Shown here: positions 24,530-37,240 of the stretch, piece by piece
Numbering within the stretch: position 1 is the stretch's first letter
How the letters are laid out: each line of letters starts with the position of its first letter
Source of the DNA: Whitmania pigra
Lineage: Eukaryota > Annelida > Clitellata > Hirudinida > Haemopidae
Reading direction: 5' to 3'
DNA length: 64,000 bases
Assembly (NCBI GenBank): GCA_021613335.1
Contig: JAJTWR010000063.1
Coordinates: 95,001 to 159,000 of the forward strand
The notes under the pieces: generated by a model
Told to the model about the DNA's origin: nothing
The model's database searches: none
Seen by the model: only the letters and a program-made list of their open reading frames with translations
Position numbers and translations under genes: made by a program

Positions 24530-26548
24530 AACATGTTCCGAGTTTTGTCAGGTTTAGATTCCTTATTCCTCCTTATTCGTTAAGAACGAACATTACATCA
24601 AATTAATTTATAATTGTGCATTAAATTAATGTCATGTAAATTTCTAGAACAATCTGTAGCAACCTTCAAATGCCACAAGAAATTTGAAGGCAGTTCATTA
24701 CCATAAATTATGGTAATTATGTCATAATGTTTCAACATTACTGCGTAACTTAATAAAGAGACGACTCAGTTTTGTTTATCGTGTGGGTATTACATATATT
24801 GTCATTAACTAGTTTCTTATTAGATGATCGACGATCATCTCAGCAAATAATAAACTATTAAAATTAATCAGTTAATCACTTTTAATAATAATCTAGATAA
24901 ATTTTTTCTTCACAAAAATTCTAAAAATGATCCTGTTCATGGTTGGCGTGGTCGGAATATACCAATGCAAAGAGTCCTTCACGAAAAAACCATTTTTTTT
25001 GTTTGTCAATGTTGTCAATGCGGACAATAGGAATGGCGCAAATTGTTTTCCGAATTATTACAAATTGTTGATCGTCGGTGCAAACAAAATAATAAAAAAA
25101 ATTAAATCAAATGATCGAGAATTCATAGATTCTGAATTCATAAATTTAGTGACCGACATTGACTGAACCGGTGATTGCAAAGGGAATCATGTGCTCTAAT
25201 TATCATAAATAAACAATTGGCTTATTTTAATGTTTTCCTAGCTGGATTGTTACGCAAAGTTAAAAATGGGACAGAAATGTCAAAGGTCCATTATTGTTGT
25301 GAAGGTTTAGGTTAAAATATTTTTGTTTACAGCCAAGCGCAACAAAATAGGTGATTCATCTGTACCTCGTATAGTTTGGACAGGGCCATAGCCAGAAAAC
25401 GCTTTCGGGGTATTCAAATTTTGTATTTGTACAAGTTATAAATATTATGTTATAATACAATTTCTTACAATATTTTTTGGACGACAATTAATGCAAACAA
25501 ATTTCTGATAGTTTGTGAGATGTATGAAAAGATGTGAATGAAAAAGATGTCAATTTGTCTGGTTTATCGGTCCAATAAAATGATAGAAATCATTTATACA
25601 AAAATATTACAGCAATCGCAGAAGTGTTTCTGGTCATCATCATCGCCATCACGAAGTCCTCGGCTTATAAGAACATTTATAAATAAACAATTTGACGCAA
25701 AAGTTCAGATTAATACATTTTACATTTCTGCTCAAGACTTTTGTACCATTGAAATTATCTAAATTTTTTATTAAGAAATTAGTTTATTCTTAAACTACGC
25801 ATTAGAATGGAGATCTTTCCAGAAACATCCATTGTTATAATGCCAACATCATCATCATCTTTCGGAAATGGAATAGCATGTTATGAGTTCAAAGGAATTT
25901 GGACGATTTGACTCCGCCGCTGATGTAAAATATTTTATATTTAAGTTTAATTATAGCTATCAGCGGAATGTCAAATCAAAACAATTTTTAAACGTCGAGT
26001 TCTGGCATTCAAGATCCAAACGAATGATTTAAAAAATAGCCAGATACCAGATGAATTTCAATGTTGTAACTAAAATGTTATTTCCATAAAATAATTTAAT
26101 TAATTTAAACACCTTTTTAAAAAAAAATAAATTTACCTAAACGTGAAGTACCTGAAGTAGCAATTAATGAGACTTTTGTTAGGTCTCTTATAAAAGCATC
26201 ATTTACAATTGATGAAACCAACTAAAAATTTAAACACAAATTTATTAATAATAATTCTTAACTTTGTAGGACATTTTACAGCACGTAATGTACAAAACCG
26301 GAGCATAAATTTTGCAAAAAATATAATTACATTAGCTTACAAAATAAAATTTACAATAAAACAAAATGTATTTTAAAAATTAAATTTACAATCAAACGAC
26401 TGTGAATAAAAAAGTAAATTTTTCATCGTCGAACTCGTGCGTACCGTGTGGCACAGAATTATAGAACAACTAATTTGATTCGTCGAAACGTTACACGAAT
26501 ACTTTCGGACAGCCAATCGTGGTGAGTTTTACAAAGCGGGGCTCCGCC
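24530..26548. other. intergenic, no supportable gene
   Basis: AT-rich unique sequence. A 79-codon ORF at 24,927-25,166 (+) starts with a hydrophobic signal-like segment (MILFMVGVVGIYQC) and sits where a further family member could begin, but no downstream exon is visible. A stretch at ~25,375-25,420 (acagggccatagccagaaaa) looks transposon-like but could not be bounded. Confidence 0.4.
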
Positions 26549-26554
26549 TTTATT
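26549..26554 (-). terminator. polyA signal of the 26,597-26,953 ORF
   Basis: Reads AATAAA on the minus strand, 43 bp beyond the stop codon of the small ORF. Confidence 0.45.
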
Positions 26555-26596
26555 TCTTATAAACCATCTTGGCATCGGTACATCCCTAGCTCGAGT

Positions 26597-26953
26597 CTAT
26601 AGTTCGAAACTTGTCTTTATCACGGTCTGTGTTCGTGGCACTCTGCGTTGCAGTTTATAATCCGACTCCTGGCTAAGTAGTTTTGCTCGGTTGAGTTTTT
26701 CACGACAAAACGTCAAGATATTTTCATTCAGCAGTTCAGCATCATCCTCCGATCGGACTCTCTGGCAACAGTACTGGTTAGTAGTGGTCGTAGGAGATTC
26801 TCGTCCTGCTATCGCCGCTTGTGGCTCGCCGTCGGACGATAGCGATGGCATTTTTCCGGCGATTTTCCGCCGTCGACGTGGTTCTAGGAAAGGCGGAGAG
26901 GTTTTAGGAATTTTTAAGTCGACGTTGATTGATAAAAGTTCGCTAAATAGCAT
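26597..26953 (-). CDS. hypothetical basic protein (118 aa), head-to-head with vigilin
   Basis: A complete single-exon ORF, clearly more GC-rich than the flanks. It has a Pro-Arg-rich basic cluster near residues 26-35 (EPRRRRKIAGK, a possible nuclear localisation signal), a Ser/Thr-rich middle and a charged, probably helical C-terminal third (DDAELLNENILTFCREKLNR). There is no signal peptide, TM segment or family I can name. A same-strand AATAAA hexamer lies about 43 bp after the stop, which supports a short real transcript. Its start codon lies ~350 bp from the vigilin start in divergent orientation, suggesting a shared promoter. Alternatively the ORF is an accident of a GC-rich promoter region. 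Confidence 0.45.
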   Translation of the reverse strand: MLFSELLSINVDLKIPKTSPPFLEPRRRRKIAGKMPSLSSDGEPQAAIAGRESPTTTTNQYCCQRVRSEDDAELLNENILTFCREKLNRAKLLSQESDYKLQRRVPRTQTVIKTSFEL

Positions 26954-27303
26954 TTTGGCCAGGTGTGTTGCTCGTGACGTTTACAGTCGCACGTCTAATA
27001 CGTGGCACAGATCTTGGTGATTAGTTTGATGCAGTTGGTCGGGCGAGCAAATATTCCTATTCAGTATTGAATTATCTTGATGGCTGGCACTCTGCTGGGA
27101 GAATTTTAACTAGATTTTTAGAATTGTTCGAGATGATAATTTCACCTTGGAGTAGATTTGTTCATGAACATGTGTTCAGCTGACTTAAAAGCTTTACTCT
27201 GTTTAGTTGAGATTGTAACACTTTTAGGTATCATTTATTTTCTTATTCAAATCATTTTCATTGTCTTCTCTTTCACAGACACTACTGTTAAATCGAAATC
27301 GCT
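26954..27303. promoter_or_regulatory. probable bidirectional promoter and vigilin 5' untranslated region
   Basis: Divergent start codons flank this 350-bp segment. A TGACGT element (cAMP-response-like core) lies at ~26,974. A pyrimidine-rich acceptor (ttctctttcacag) ends at 27,278, so the vigilin start codon lies 25 bp into its exon and at least one untranslated 5' exon must lie upstream. Confidence 0.5.
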
Positions 27304-30300
27304 ATGGACGGGACACTGATTGAGACCAACAACAACCACGTCTTGGAAGACGAGGCCTACGAGCCGACCTATGCCGAGGCCTTTCCGCCTCTCTGCCCCG
27401 AAGAGGGACAGTCCGCCCCCATCCAGGGTGCTCCTAAATGGCAAAACTCCAACAACACGAACGTTTGGAAGAGCAAGATGTCCCTCAAGTCATCTGTTGT
27501 AACTCAGGTAATTAGAGTTCATTATTTAATTTTGTAGGTCAACGAGGTAGGTCATTATTACAATTATTACAGTGGTGCTTCTGTATTTGTAGTTCTCTTG
27601 GATTAGCTTAGGTTTTATTTCTCGATGTACGTGATTAATTGCATGCTTAATTATTCCTGCCTATAGATTTCTGAGCTTTTTTCTTGTGATTAACTTTGAA
27701 CATATTCTTGAAGAGAATTTCCTTGACTTGATCGAGTTAATTATTATGACTCGATTGGTAATTTATTCATCTAAATGATTACAAGATCTCCTTATGACCT
27801 TCACATTATTGTGTTTATTATGATTGTTCCGTGATTAATTTTTTTAAATTCATATGCTGATATTTAGAGCATATTTTTGTATCATCATTACCTCATCACA
27901 CAATGGCAATAGGTTTGTCATTGTTGCCTTTATCTTTGCGAAGACCCGTCGGACACGCCATCGTCGTCATCATCATCAACATTCATGTTGAAAAACAATT
28001 ATTGCCACTGACTTTGTAACATAAGAATGAGCCTATTATTCATCACGTGACGATTGTAATTATCAGTTTTCAAAAGTCTCTCGCCTAATCTGCCGTTTGG
28101 GTTGGTGGCACGAGAGATTGGTGAGTTAGAATGAGGAGACCAATTCATTGATAATGATGTATTGATGTGAGTGTGTATAAATATGTTGATATAGATATTA
28201 TTATCTATTTATATTATTTATATATTTATATATATATATATATGTGCAAACTTTAATATTTGCCAGCTGTCATAATATGTGGTAGACTAATTATCACTTC
28301 TGTCAAGACACTTGCAATTGGAATAATATGCTGTTGATAGCACAAGTGAGCCTTGTTGCACCCTAACGATGTCGTATTCCTTGACATTGTTTTTGGTCAC
28401 TGATGATTCTTGACTTAACAACTAAGCGAACTATAAATCATAAAGATAAATAAGTGAAAAATAACACATCATGATTCTGAGCTTACTCAAAGATTATGCT
28501 TATGACATTGTAGACATACAAACCTATCGTTATATATTGGTGTTATTATTACAATGGATCTAATGTAATAAGCCTCACGAGCAATTTAAATTTAGCTTCA
28601 GACGTTGACAAAGCGATTCAATCCTGTCGCCCGTCGACGAATCGTTTTCGGTCGATTGACAAATTGTTCGCCGTTTGCTAGCAGGTTATTGATCCCGTCA
28701 TCCAACAAGCGCTCCTTTGATGGATTTACTTTTGAACTGCGCGAACGAATTAGCCGTCTGGAGTAATTCATCGATCGAGTAATTTTCATCTTACCACGTT
28801 TGCCTTTTCCACTGCCAGGTTTTCACCATTCCTATGGAAGAAAGGAAGTTCCTCAATGAATCAGTCTTCGGGGATAAGAAGATCCAGGCTGCCACTGTTA
28901 GCGACATCATGAGCAAGCATGGTATGATGATGATGATGATTACATGCTAATTGTGAGATCATTTCTTGTGCATTTGTTGCTCCGGTGACTTTGTACCATA
29001 TAAATTTTCTTAACAAAACGAACAATGCTGGCAAGAGGTCGACAGAAAGTACTGAGTGCACGTTTGCATTGACAACAAATAAACAAATAAACAAATACAA
29101 TAAATACTTAAATACAATAAATACAATAAATGCTGCACCGGGTATCACTCGTTAGACGATGGACCAGATAAATGAAACAAACTTGAAACTTGATGGCGTT
29201 GCAAATTACATTGTCTGCTGCTTAATTAAATGAACGTAAGCACAACACCAGCTTGATTAAGCAAGCTAATAACAATTAATGCAAAAAAAAAAAACAAAAA
29301 TCAAAACAATTAATTACAACAACAACAACAACTTTCGTCACCACAAACAGAAGTCAGCATCGAAATGAGCATCTCGAAGGACCAGAGTCTCTCTGTGATC
29401 GTCACCGGAAAGGCAGACGCCGTTCTCAGAGCCAGGAAGGACCTGACCCAGAGCCTTCAACAACAGGTCAGGGAGAATAGTGGTGAACTATTGTGATAAC
29501 AATGATGATGATGATCTGTTTACATGTTTTTTTTTGTCTGATGGGCAGATTGTGTTGTTCAGTGCCATTCCTTCCATAATATACTACTGTCTTCTTAAAA
29601 CATAGTCATGTAGAGCGTAATAAATTAAATTTAAAATAATAATTCTTTTTTTTTTTTTTTAAAATATTTCCAATTTATTTTAATTCAACAGTGCACGCTG
29701 AAGATGAACATCCCCAAGGAGCACCATCGCTACATCATCGGCACCAAGAACAAGGTCAGGGAGCAGCTGGAGATGGAGACGGCCACCAGGATCCGCGTAC
29801 CCCGACCGGACGAACCCTCGGACTTAGTGGAGATCACGGGCACGAGGGAGGGCATCGAGAGAGCTCGGATGGCCATCCAACTGAAGTCCGACGAGCTGGT
29901 TAGTTTGTGGTTTAAATAATAATAATAATAATAATAATAATAGTAATAGTAATAATATTTAATGAGAAATAATGCTGCATAATTTCTATTAAACGACATA
30001 TAATCTATAATAAATATTCACTATGAATATGACGTTAAATACATTAGCAAACGAATTAGCCGTCTCAACGTCGATCGTACATCTCGTCTAATCCTTTCCG
30101 TCGACACTTTCAGTCAAAACTGGCAGTGGTGAGACTGCAGATTCCGAAGATGTGGCATCCTTTCATCATCGGACCCGGCAGGCAGACCGCCGACCGCCTC
30201 GTCGAAAGGACCGGCAGGGATGTCAAGCTCGGCATCCCCCCTTCCATGGTGCAGAGCGACGAGATCGTCGTGTCCGGGGACAAGGACGGCGTTAGGGAGG

Positions 30301-33300
30301 TCGAGGCAGCCGTCAAGAGGATGTACGAAGAGATGGTAAGGATGCCGTGGATGATTAACTGTACTTGAGGAAATTTTAATTAATTAAAACTGTATAGTTT
30401 GTTGTCTGTAAAGATGGTGAAAAACAGACAAACTAAATAAAAGTTTTAAGATGCTCGAGAAGTGTAAAATTCTTAGTCCACCGGTGTTAACACATGGACA
30501 CATTAAGAACAGCCACCTTATCACGGGTGAATCAAACTGATCTGATTGTTACTGTTATTGTCGTTATCATCGCAGGTGCAAACCTACAAGACGGTCTCCG
30601 TCGAGGTCAAGAAATCCCAACACAAGTACATCCTCGGACCGCGCAATTCCAACGTCCAAGAGATCCTCGCTGAGACCGGAGTGTGGGTGGAAGTCCCGTC
30701 GGCCGACGTCCCCTCGGAGACCATCACCCTCAGGGGAGAGGGTACCAAGCTTGGACCTGCCTTGACCCTTGTCTATTCTAAGGTATAGTCATTCGATGTT
30801 TATGGGGAATCTTGCTTGATGGTAATATAAACATCATAATAACAATAATAATAAATGAATAATATTAATAATAATATAATAATAATGAATGTGGATCGTG
30901 AATAATTTTAATCGGGGTCATCTATTCTTTCCGCAGGCCAATAGCGTCATCTGTAGGGACCTGCAGGTCGAATCCTGGCTACACAAGTTCATCATCGGAC
31001 CTAAGGGAGCCTCCATCAGGGTCATCAATCAGGAATATCCCAAGGTGGGCGTGGCTAGTTTAATTTTTAAAGATTAAAAGTTAATCTTACAAAAATTTAT
31101 TTTTAATTTGTTTCAATCTGCCTTCTCGTAGGTCCACATCGAGTTCGTCGACGGGGAGGACAAAATCACCCTCGAGGGACCACCCGCGGACGTGTCCTCG
31201 GCCGAGAAGGCCATACAGGGAAAAGTGGATGAGCTGGTGAGTCGGCAGTTGTATATAATAATAATAATAATAATAATTAATTTATAAAGCGCCATGTGCG
31301 TATATATATATATCCATGTATAAGTCCATATGTTAAGAAGCCTGCCGTTGTTAAACGTGTCGTCAATAATAATTCGTCAGAAAAATCGAATGGCATTCGT
31401 CGAGCTTGACATCGATCCAAAGTTCCACAAGCACATCATTGGAAAGCAGGGAGCCAATGGTTGGTCACCTCATCTCATGAATAATTAATTAATTTCACAA
31501 TTCTCTCTTTAACTGGTCCCCCATTTTTATCGATAATATTCGTTATCGATAGTATATTTAAATTATTGCTGCATTAATCATTGATTAAGAATCGGTCTCA
31601 AATAATTCTCACTACTGCTTATCACTTATCAGTACTTCTAAACAATCACGCGTGTTATCTCGATGAAGTAACTAAAACAGCGTCCTACGATGCAATGTTG
31701 CATAGCAAAATGCTTTTGTTGAAACATTTTCTTTATTATTATTATTATTATCGTTATTGTTTTTATTAGGTGACGATAACTCATTTATTTCCACAGTGGC
31801 CAGGATCAGGAAGGAGACCGGCCTGACCATCAGAATCCCCTCCGACGACAGCAGCGTCGTGAGGATCGAGGGTGCCCCTGAGCACGTGTCGAGGATTAAA
31901 AATGAACTCCTCGAGATGGTCAAGAAGATGGTGAGTCGTCAACGGCGACGATGGACGCGTAGAACTTAAAGCACTCTTTGATGATGATGATGATGATGAC
32001 GATAGTAGGTTAATCATCTCCGAATGACTGTTATTAATCTGATAATTGCACCCCCAGGAAAACGAAAAATCTCGTGACATCCTCATTGATTACAACCTCC
32101 ACAAACTCATCATCGGCTCCCAGGGATCAAAGATCAAAGAGATCAGAGACAAGTTCAACCAGGTAGTTACTTAATTACCATGCTGACAAGCATTAACTAA
32201 ATCTATTAAGCCACAGTAATGCTAACACGTAACTGATTTGCCGATTTATTTTTAATCACGAGTATCAACAGTTGAACTCAGTTTTTCCTCGACCTCACTT
32301 ACAATGTATAGTAATTACGAAGACGATTTATTTGCTATTAGAGGCGACAGTTTTGTGCTAATTGCTGCTCGAAATGAAATTAAAAGCAACGAAAGTAAAT
32401 TGGCCAATCACACTTCCTTCTCCTCTTCATTCCAGATTCAAATCTCCTTCCCCGACGCTAGTCAACAGAGCGACGTTGTGACTTTGAGAGGTCAGAAGAA
32501 CGACGTGGACAAGTGCTACAAGTACCTGCAGCAACTTGTGGCAGAAGTGGTAAGAGCTCAGTTGGACATTTTCAACAACATCAATTGCTTTTCGTTGTTA
32601 CATTCCAATGGGTTGTCATATGGGTTATCCTTTGCAACAATCGGTTTGGCTTGGATTCCAAGAGTTCAACTACAGATTAACTATTATTATTATTATTATT
32701 ATTATTATTTGTTAGTATTATTATTATACCCGTTATTATTTTCAGTCCGAGAACAACTACAGGGAGGAGGTTCACATCTTCAAGGACTTCCACAGAAACA
32801 TCATCGGAAAGGGCGGAGCTAAGATTAAAAAGGTGGGCCTCCTTCGCGAGCCATCTTGATTGACGGACGATAATCGTCGTCTTTCGGATTGTGATTGACT
32901 TTCAGTGGGGGACTGAAATTACTTCACCAGCTCATCGACCTTTGCTAATGAAATGCCATTCTGTCTGACATCGTCAAATCATCATCATAACTATCATCAT
33001 CATAGGGATGATCTATGACATGTCTTTGTTGTTTCCAGATAAGAGAAGAGACTGACACCAAGATCGAACTCCCACGTGAGAACAGCACGAGCGACGTCAT
33101 CGTCATCACTGGAAAGAAAGCGAACGTCCAGAAGGCCAAGAAACTCATCGAACAGATTCAGTCGGAGATGGTGAGTAAACAGTGTCTGAATCTGCTTTAT
33201 GTTATCTGTAATAATAATAATAATAATAATATTATTAGCCATTGACTTTAATCTATTAATTGCAAGTAAAGAGTTGTTTGCGGATAATTTTGGCACGAAT

Positions 33301-36300
33301 AATTATGACGAAGCTGTTATTAAGGTTTTACCAATTTTTGTCGCTCAATCTAGCTCGTGTTACACGCTTCACGTTGCACCAATGTCTTACCCTTTGCATC
33401 TCCAGGCAAACATCAGCGACATCACGGTCGACATACCCCAGAAACTTCATCAGGGCTTGATCGGGTCGAAGGGCAAGCTCATCAAGTCCATCTCGGACGA
33501 GTGCGGAGGCGTGCAGATACGTTTTCCAGGTGAAAACATGCAGAGCAACAAGGTGCACATCAAGGGCCCCAAGCAGGATGTCGAGAAGGCGTCCAAGCTG
33601 CTTCTTGACCTGGCCAGCGAGAAGGTCGGTATTTTCTTTTGTTGTCATTTGTTGTGTTGGTTGTATTGGTTGTATTGGTATGTGTTTCTTTTGTTGTCAT
33701 TTGTTGTGTTGGTTGTATTGGTATGTGTTTCTTTTGTTGTCATTTGTTGTATTGGTTGTATTGGTATGTGTTTCTTTTGTTGTCATTTGTTGTATTGGTT
33801 GTATTGGTATGTGTTTCTTTTGTTGTCATTGGTTGTATTGGTGAATGTTGCTGTTGCTAAAGTCCTTATACATTAATAATAACCATGGTAATAACAACAA
33901 TAATGTTAATAATAATAATAACATTAATAAGAGTCTCACTTTAAGCATTTAATATTCGCCCAAACAGATCGAAACGGGATTCACGGCCGAGGTCAGAACG
34001 AAGTCGGTGAACCACGGCTTCCTGATCGGCCGAGGTGGATCGGCCATCAACAAGATGAAGGAACAACTCGGAGTCAGGTTCTCCTTCGCCAGTCCCAAGG
34101 ATGCCGATCCTGAGCTCATCACGATCATCGGAAGGAAGGAAGATGTCGAGAAAGCGAAGAAGGAACTCGAGGCCAAGATCGCTGGACTGGTGAGTTTAAG
34201 GGCATTTAAAAGCAAAGGCTTTGATGTACTTACTATCTCATGTGTAATATCTTATGTATAATATCTCGTATATAATATGTTATCTATGCTGTCGTGGAGG
34301 AAAGTGCCTGGATGTCCTAATGGACTACGCCTCCTTTTTTGAATACCATTGCAACAGAAGTTAATAAAACAGTTTTTATGATGCTATATTAGATCATAAG
34401 AGCCGTATAACCAGCTTAATCGTTCACCCTTTCACCTTATTTTCCACTTTTCAGGAAAACGTCATCGACTTGGAAGTCCTTGTCGATCAGAAGCACCACA
34501 GGTACTTCACCTCCAGGAGAGGCGAAGTTGTCAACCAGATCAGTGGGGAGTGCGGAGGCATAACCGTCAGCTTCCCGAAACCGGGGTCCAAGAGCGACAG
34601 GGTCATCCTGAAGGGGGCCAAGGAGTGCGTCGAGGCTGCCAAGGCGAGGATCGAGGAGATTGTCAGTGACCTGGTGAGTTCATCAGTTTGTCCGTTTCTT
34701 TTGCAACGACGATGATGATGTCAAAGTTTGGCAATAGTGGGTGGCATCCGTATTGGGATTTATTATAATTGTCGAGAAATAAAGAATATCAACTTAATTA
34801 ATTAATCGTTTTCAGGAGTCCCAGGTGACAATAGAAGTGGAAATCCCCCAAAAGTATCACGGTACCATCATGGGAGCCAAAGGATTCAGGATCCAGGAGA
34901 TCACGAGGGAACACAACGTCAACATCAAACTGCCCGAGAGGAGGAACGAAGAGAGAAGTGAGACTTTCGATTGTTCAAAAAAGATAACTAACGAGAGAAA
35001 TAAATTTATTCTCATTAGGCGTTAAATAATAAAATATAAACAGTACTTGCAGCATTAATAACTATTAAGATCAAATAATAATAGTTTTTAATAATGGTTA
35101 AGTGATATCATTAATTATTAATGACTCATTTTAAACTCGTCGCCTTCAGCAGAGGAGCCAGATAATGCGGAAGGCTCGGAAAAGGTCGTCAACGGTAACG
35201 GGTTGGACCACCCCCGCCCGTCGTCGTCCGACATCATCGTAGTCTCAGGAAAACCAGAAAACTGCGAGGCTGCCAAGCAGGCAATGCTGGTGAGAATCTG
35301 ATTCGTTACCTTCGACACTAAATTAAATTGACACGAAACACTTTTCATTCATAATAATCATCATATCCATCCTTTCATTCCCTGGAGATGTACTACATCG
35401 TTCGTTCTTGTAAGTCAACATTCGTTTCTTTCATGTTCTCACTTCAAAATTCTCACTTTTAAAGGACCTGCTGCCAGTCACTGAGGAGTTAGAGGTCAAC
35501 CACGAATTCCACGGTCAGATAATCGGGCAGAAGGGGGCGTTCATCCGACAGATCCAGGAGGACTTCAACGTCAACGTGGTCGTACCGCCTCAGCACGAGA
35601 AGAAGAATTCCATCCAGATAGTCGGACCGCGTAAGAACCTCCAAGGTGCCAGGGAGGAGCTCGAGAAGAAGATCAAGCACATCGAATCCGAGAGGCAGGA
35701 CAGGGTACGTTCCTATTGGCCGTGCATATATTTCAGAGTGACAGTTCAATGACCGTGCCCCTTTTTACTACCCGCCAATAGGAACTGAGAAGCTTCAAGC
35801 TCGAGGTGGAGGTACCCAGCGTCTACCACACCCAGATCATCGGGCGAAGGGGAGCATCCATCAACAAGCTGAGGGACCAGTTCGAAGTCAACATCAAGTT
35901 CCCGGAGAAGACCTCGGGAGATGAGGAATCCTCGAACGTCATCGTCATCCAGGGATACGAAAAGAACGCCGAAGCCGCCAAGGAAGCAATTCTCGAGAAA
36001 GTCAGGGAACTGGTGAGTGTCCTGGTTTCTGATGGGTGGTGTAAGGAGTTGTTATTGATGAGATCTTGTAATGTTGGATTTGTTTTTCCTATTTTGTGCC
36101 AACAATTGTATGGATTATGACTTTATCATCCAATAAGCAGCCAGGAATAATAGTAATTGTAATAACGATAGCAATATTGTCTTTGTCCTCAGGAGAGCCT
36201 TTACGTGATGGAAGTCGACATCGACAATCGCATCCATCCGAGACTCATCGGTACGAAGGGCAGGGCCATCAACAAGGTGAATCATTTCGACAACTTGTTT

Positions 36301-36598
36301 TAACAACTCGTTTTCTGACAATTCACACAAACTGATATATTTCTGACAATTTCCCTCCCACATTTTCCTCATTCGAAACAATGATTCCTAAATGATCCTA
36401 AGTTTCTAAGTTCAACTCGACCGACACTTACTTCAGATAATGGAAGATTTCAAGGTCGACATCAGGTTCTCTCCGACGCCCGACAACCCCGACCTGGTCG
36501 TCATCTCAGGTAAGGAGGACCAGGTGCTTGACTGCAGGGATCACCTTCTCACCCTGGAAGAGGAATATGTAAGGAGCTCCTTTCTATTATTATTATTA

Positions 36599-36645
<47 letters not shown>

Positions 36646-36774
36646 GTATGTATATACTTATATTATGTATGTAACCTTAGGGTTATGTATATGCTATGCA
36701 ACTTTTACGTATATGGATGTATGAAATGGCCACATCAAAGCTGATTATAGTAATAACATGAATTATTTTATGTT

Positions 36775-36805
<31 letters not shown>

Positions 36806-36872
36806 CATATATAATTATTAATAGAGCATTGTGATTAATAACAAATTATTTATTTAAATTAAATAAATTTCA

Positions 36873-36903
<31 letters not shown>

Positions 36904-37240
36904 TTAATAGAGCATTGTGATTAATAACAAATTATTTATTTAAATTAAATTCTTCCAGGTCCAGGACATTGAGGAGAGGAACGAGTACAGGGCAACGAAA
37001 GCTCCCACCATGGACAGTTTCTTCAGGAACCTCGATCAGTCCGAGCGGGCCAAACAACCCCAGAAGGGATTCGTGGTCAGGGATGCACCCTGGTGCCAGC
37101 AACAGGCCACCCCACCTCAGCAACAAACCTTCAACGACACCATCGAAGAGTTCCCCAACCTCGGACCGTCCGGCTCGGCCGCAGGGGGACCCAAGCCTGC
37201 TTTCACCTCTGCCTGGGGTCCTAGGAGCAAGAGGGTCTGA
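27304..37240 (+). CDS. HDLBP: vigilin, KH-repeat RNA-binding protein (24 coding exons, 1,277 aa)
   Basis: Exons: 27304-27507, 28819-28921, 29351-29466, 29692-29898, 30114-30335, 30576-30782, 30937-31044, 31132-31236, 31381-31459, 31797-31930, 32058-32162, 32436-32549, 32746-32832, 33039-33170, 33406-33624, 33968-34189, 34455-34673, 34816-34957, 35150-35289, 35465-35704, 35782-36012, 36193-36276, 36437-36568, 36959-37240. The summed frame is open (3,834 nt). Vigilin binds many mRNAs and tRNAs on ER-associated polysomes. The N-terminus (PTYAEAFPPLCPE), consecutive KH domains and C-terminus (GFVVRDAPW, EEFPNLG) match animal vigilins along their length; vertebrate vigilin is about 1,270 aa. Canonical GxxG loops include IIGPKG, IIGKQG, IIGSQG, IIGKGG, LIGSKG, LIGRGG, IIGQKG, IIGRRG and LIGTKG. 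Three loops are altered (IIGTKN, IIGPGR, ILGPRN), and one is the family-typical degenerate loop (FTSRRG). Most introns are phase 0, and the exons are GC-rich against AT-rich introns. A 5' untranslated exon is inferred. Confidence 0.97.
31250..31300 (-). mobile_element. possible retroposon 3' tail in a vigilin intron
   Basis: On the minus strand a ggcgctttataaatta block runs into (ATT)n, resembling the 3' tails at 5,937 and 12,053 (ggcgccatataaat then ATT). The match is short. Confidence 0.3.
33631..33848. repeat. ~42-bp minisatellite in a vigilin intron
   Basis: Units built from tatgtgtttcttttgttgtc followed by atttgttg and ttgtattgg repeat about five times with small length changes, starting 6 bp after the exon donor at 33,625. 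Cys/Val/Phe-rich ORFs across it are artefacts. Confidence 0.9.
35147..35152 (+). promoter_or_regulatory. NAGNAG tandem splice acceptor in vigilin
   Basis: The acceptor reads cagcag, so splicing at the first or second AG differs by exactly one codon and keeps the frame. It lies in the linker before the serine- and proline-rich insert of a C-terminal KH region, a place that can tolerate an extra residue. Confidence 0.6.
36584..36645. repeat. (ATT)n in a vigilin intron
   Basis: ATT tract beginning about 15 bp after the splice donor at 36,569. Confidence 0.9.
36780..36950. repeat. 86-bp direct duplication in the last vigilin intron
   Basis: A block from ataattattaatagagcatt through taaattaaat occurs at ~36,811-36,864 and again, apparently identical, at ~36,897-36,950. 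Each copy is preceded by a TA run. The second copy ends eight bases before the exon. Confidence 0.9.

Noticed and set aside
24927..25166. 79-aa ORF with a signal-like start, considered as exon 1 of another WSC-EGF gene
   Set aside because: No downstream family exon on this strand and only weak resemblance to the N-terminal domains.
28598..28789. 63-aa basic minus-strand ORF within vigilin intron 1
   Set aside because: No motif or transcript signal; kept only as a GC-richer intron patch.
33199..33876. 225-aa ORF spanning vigilin exon 33406-33624
   Set aside because: It reads through flanking introns and the 42-bp minisatellite; only the exon part is coding.
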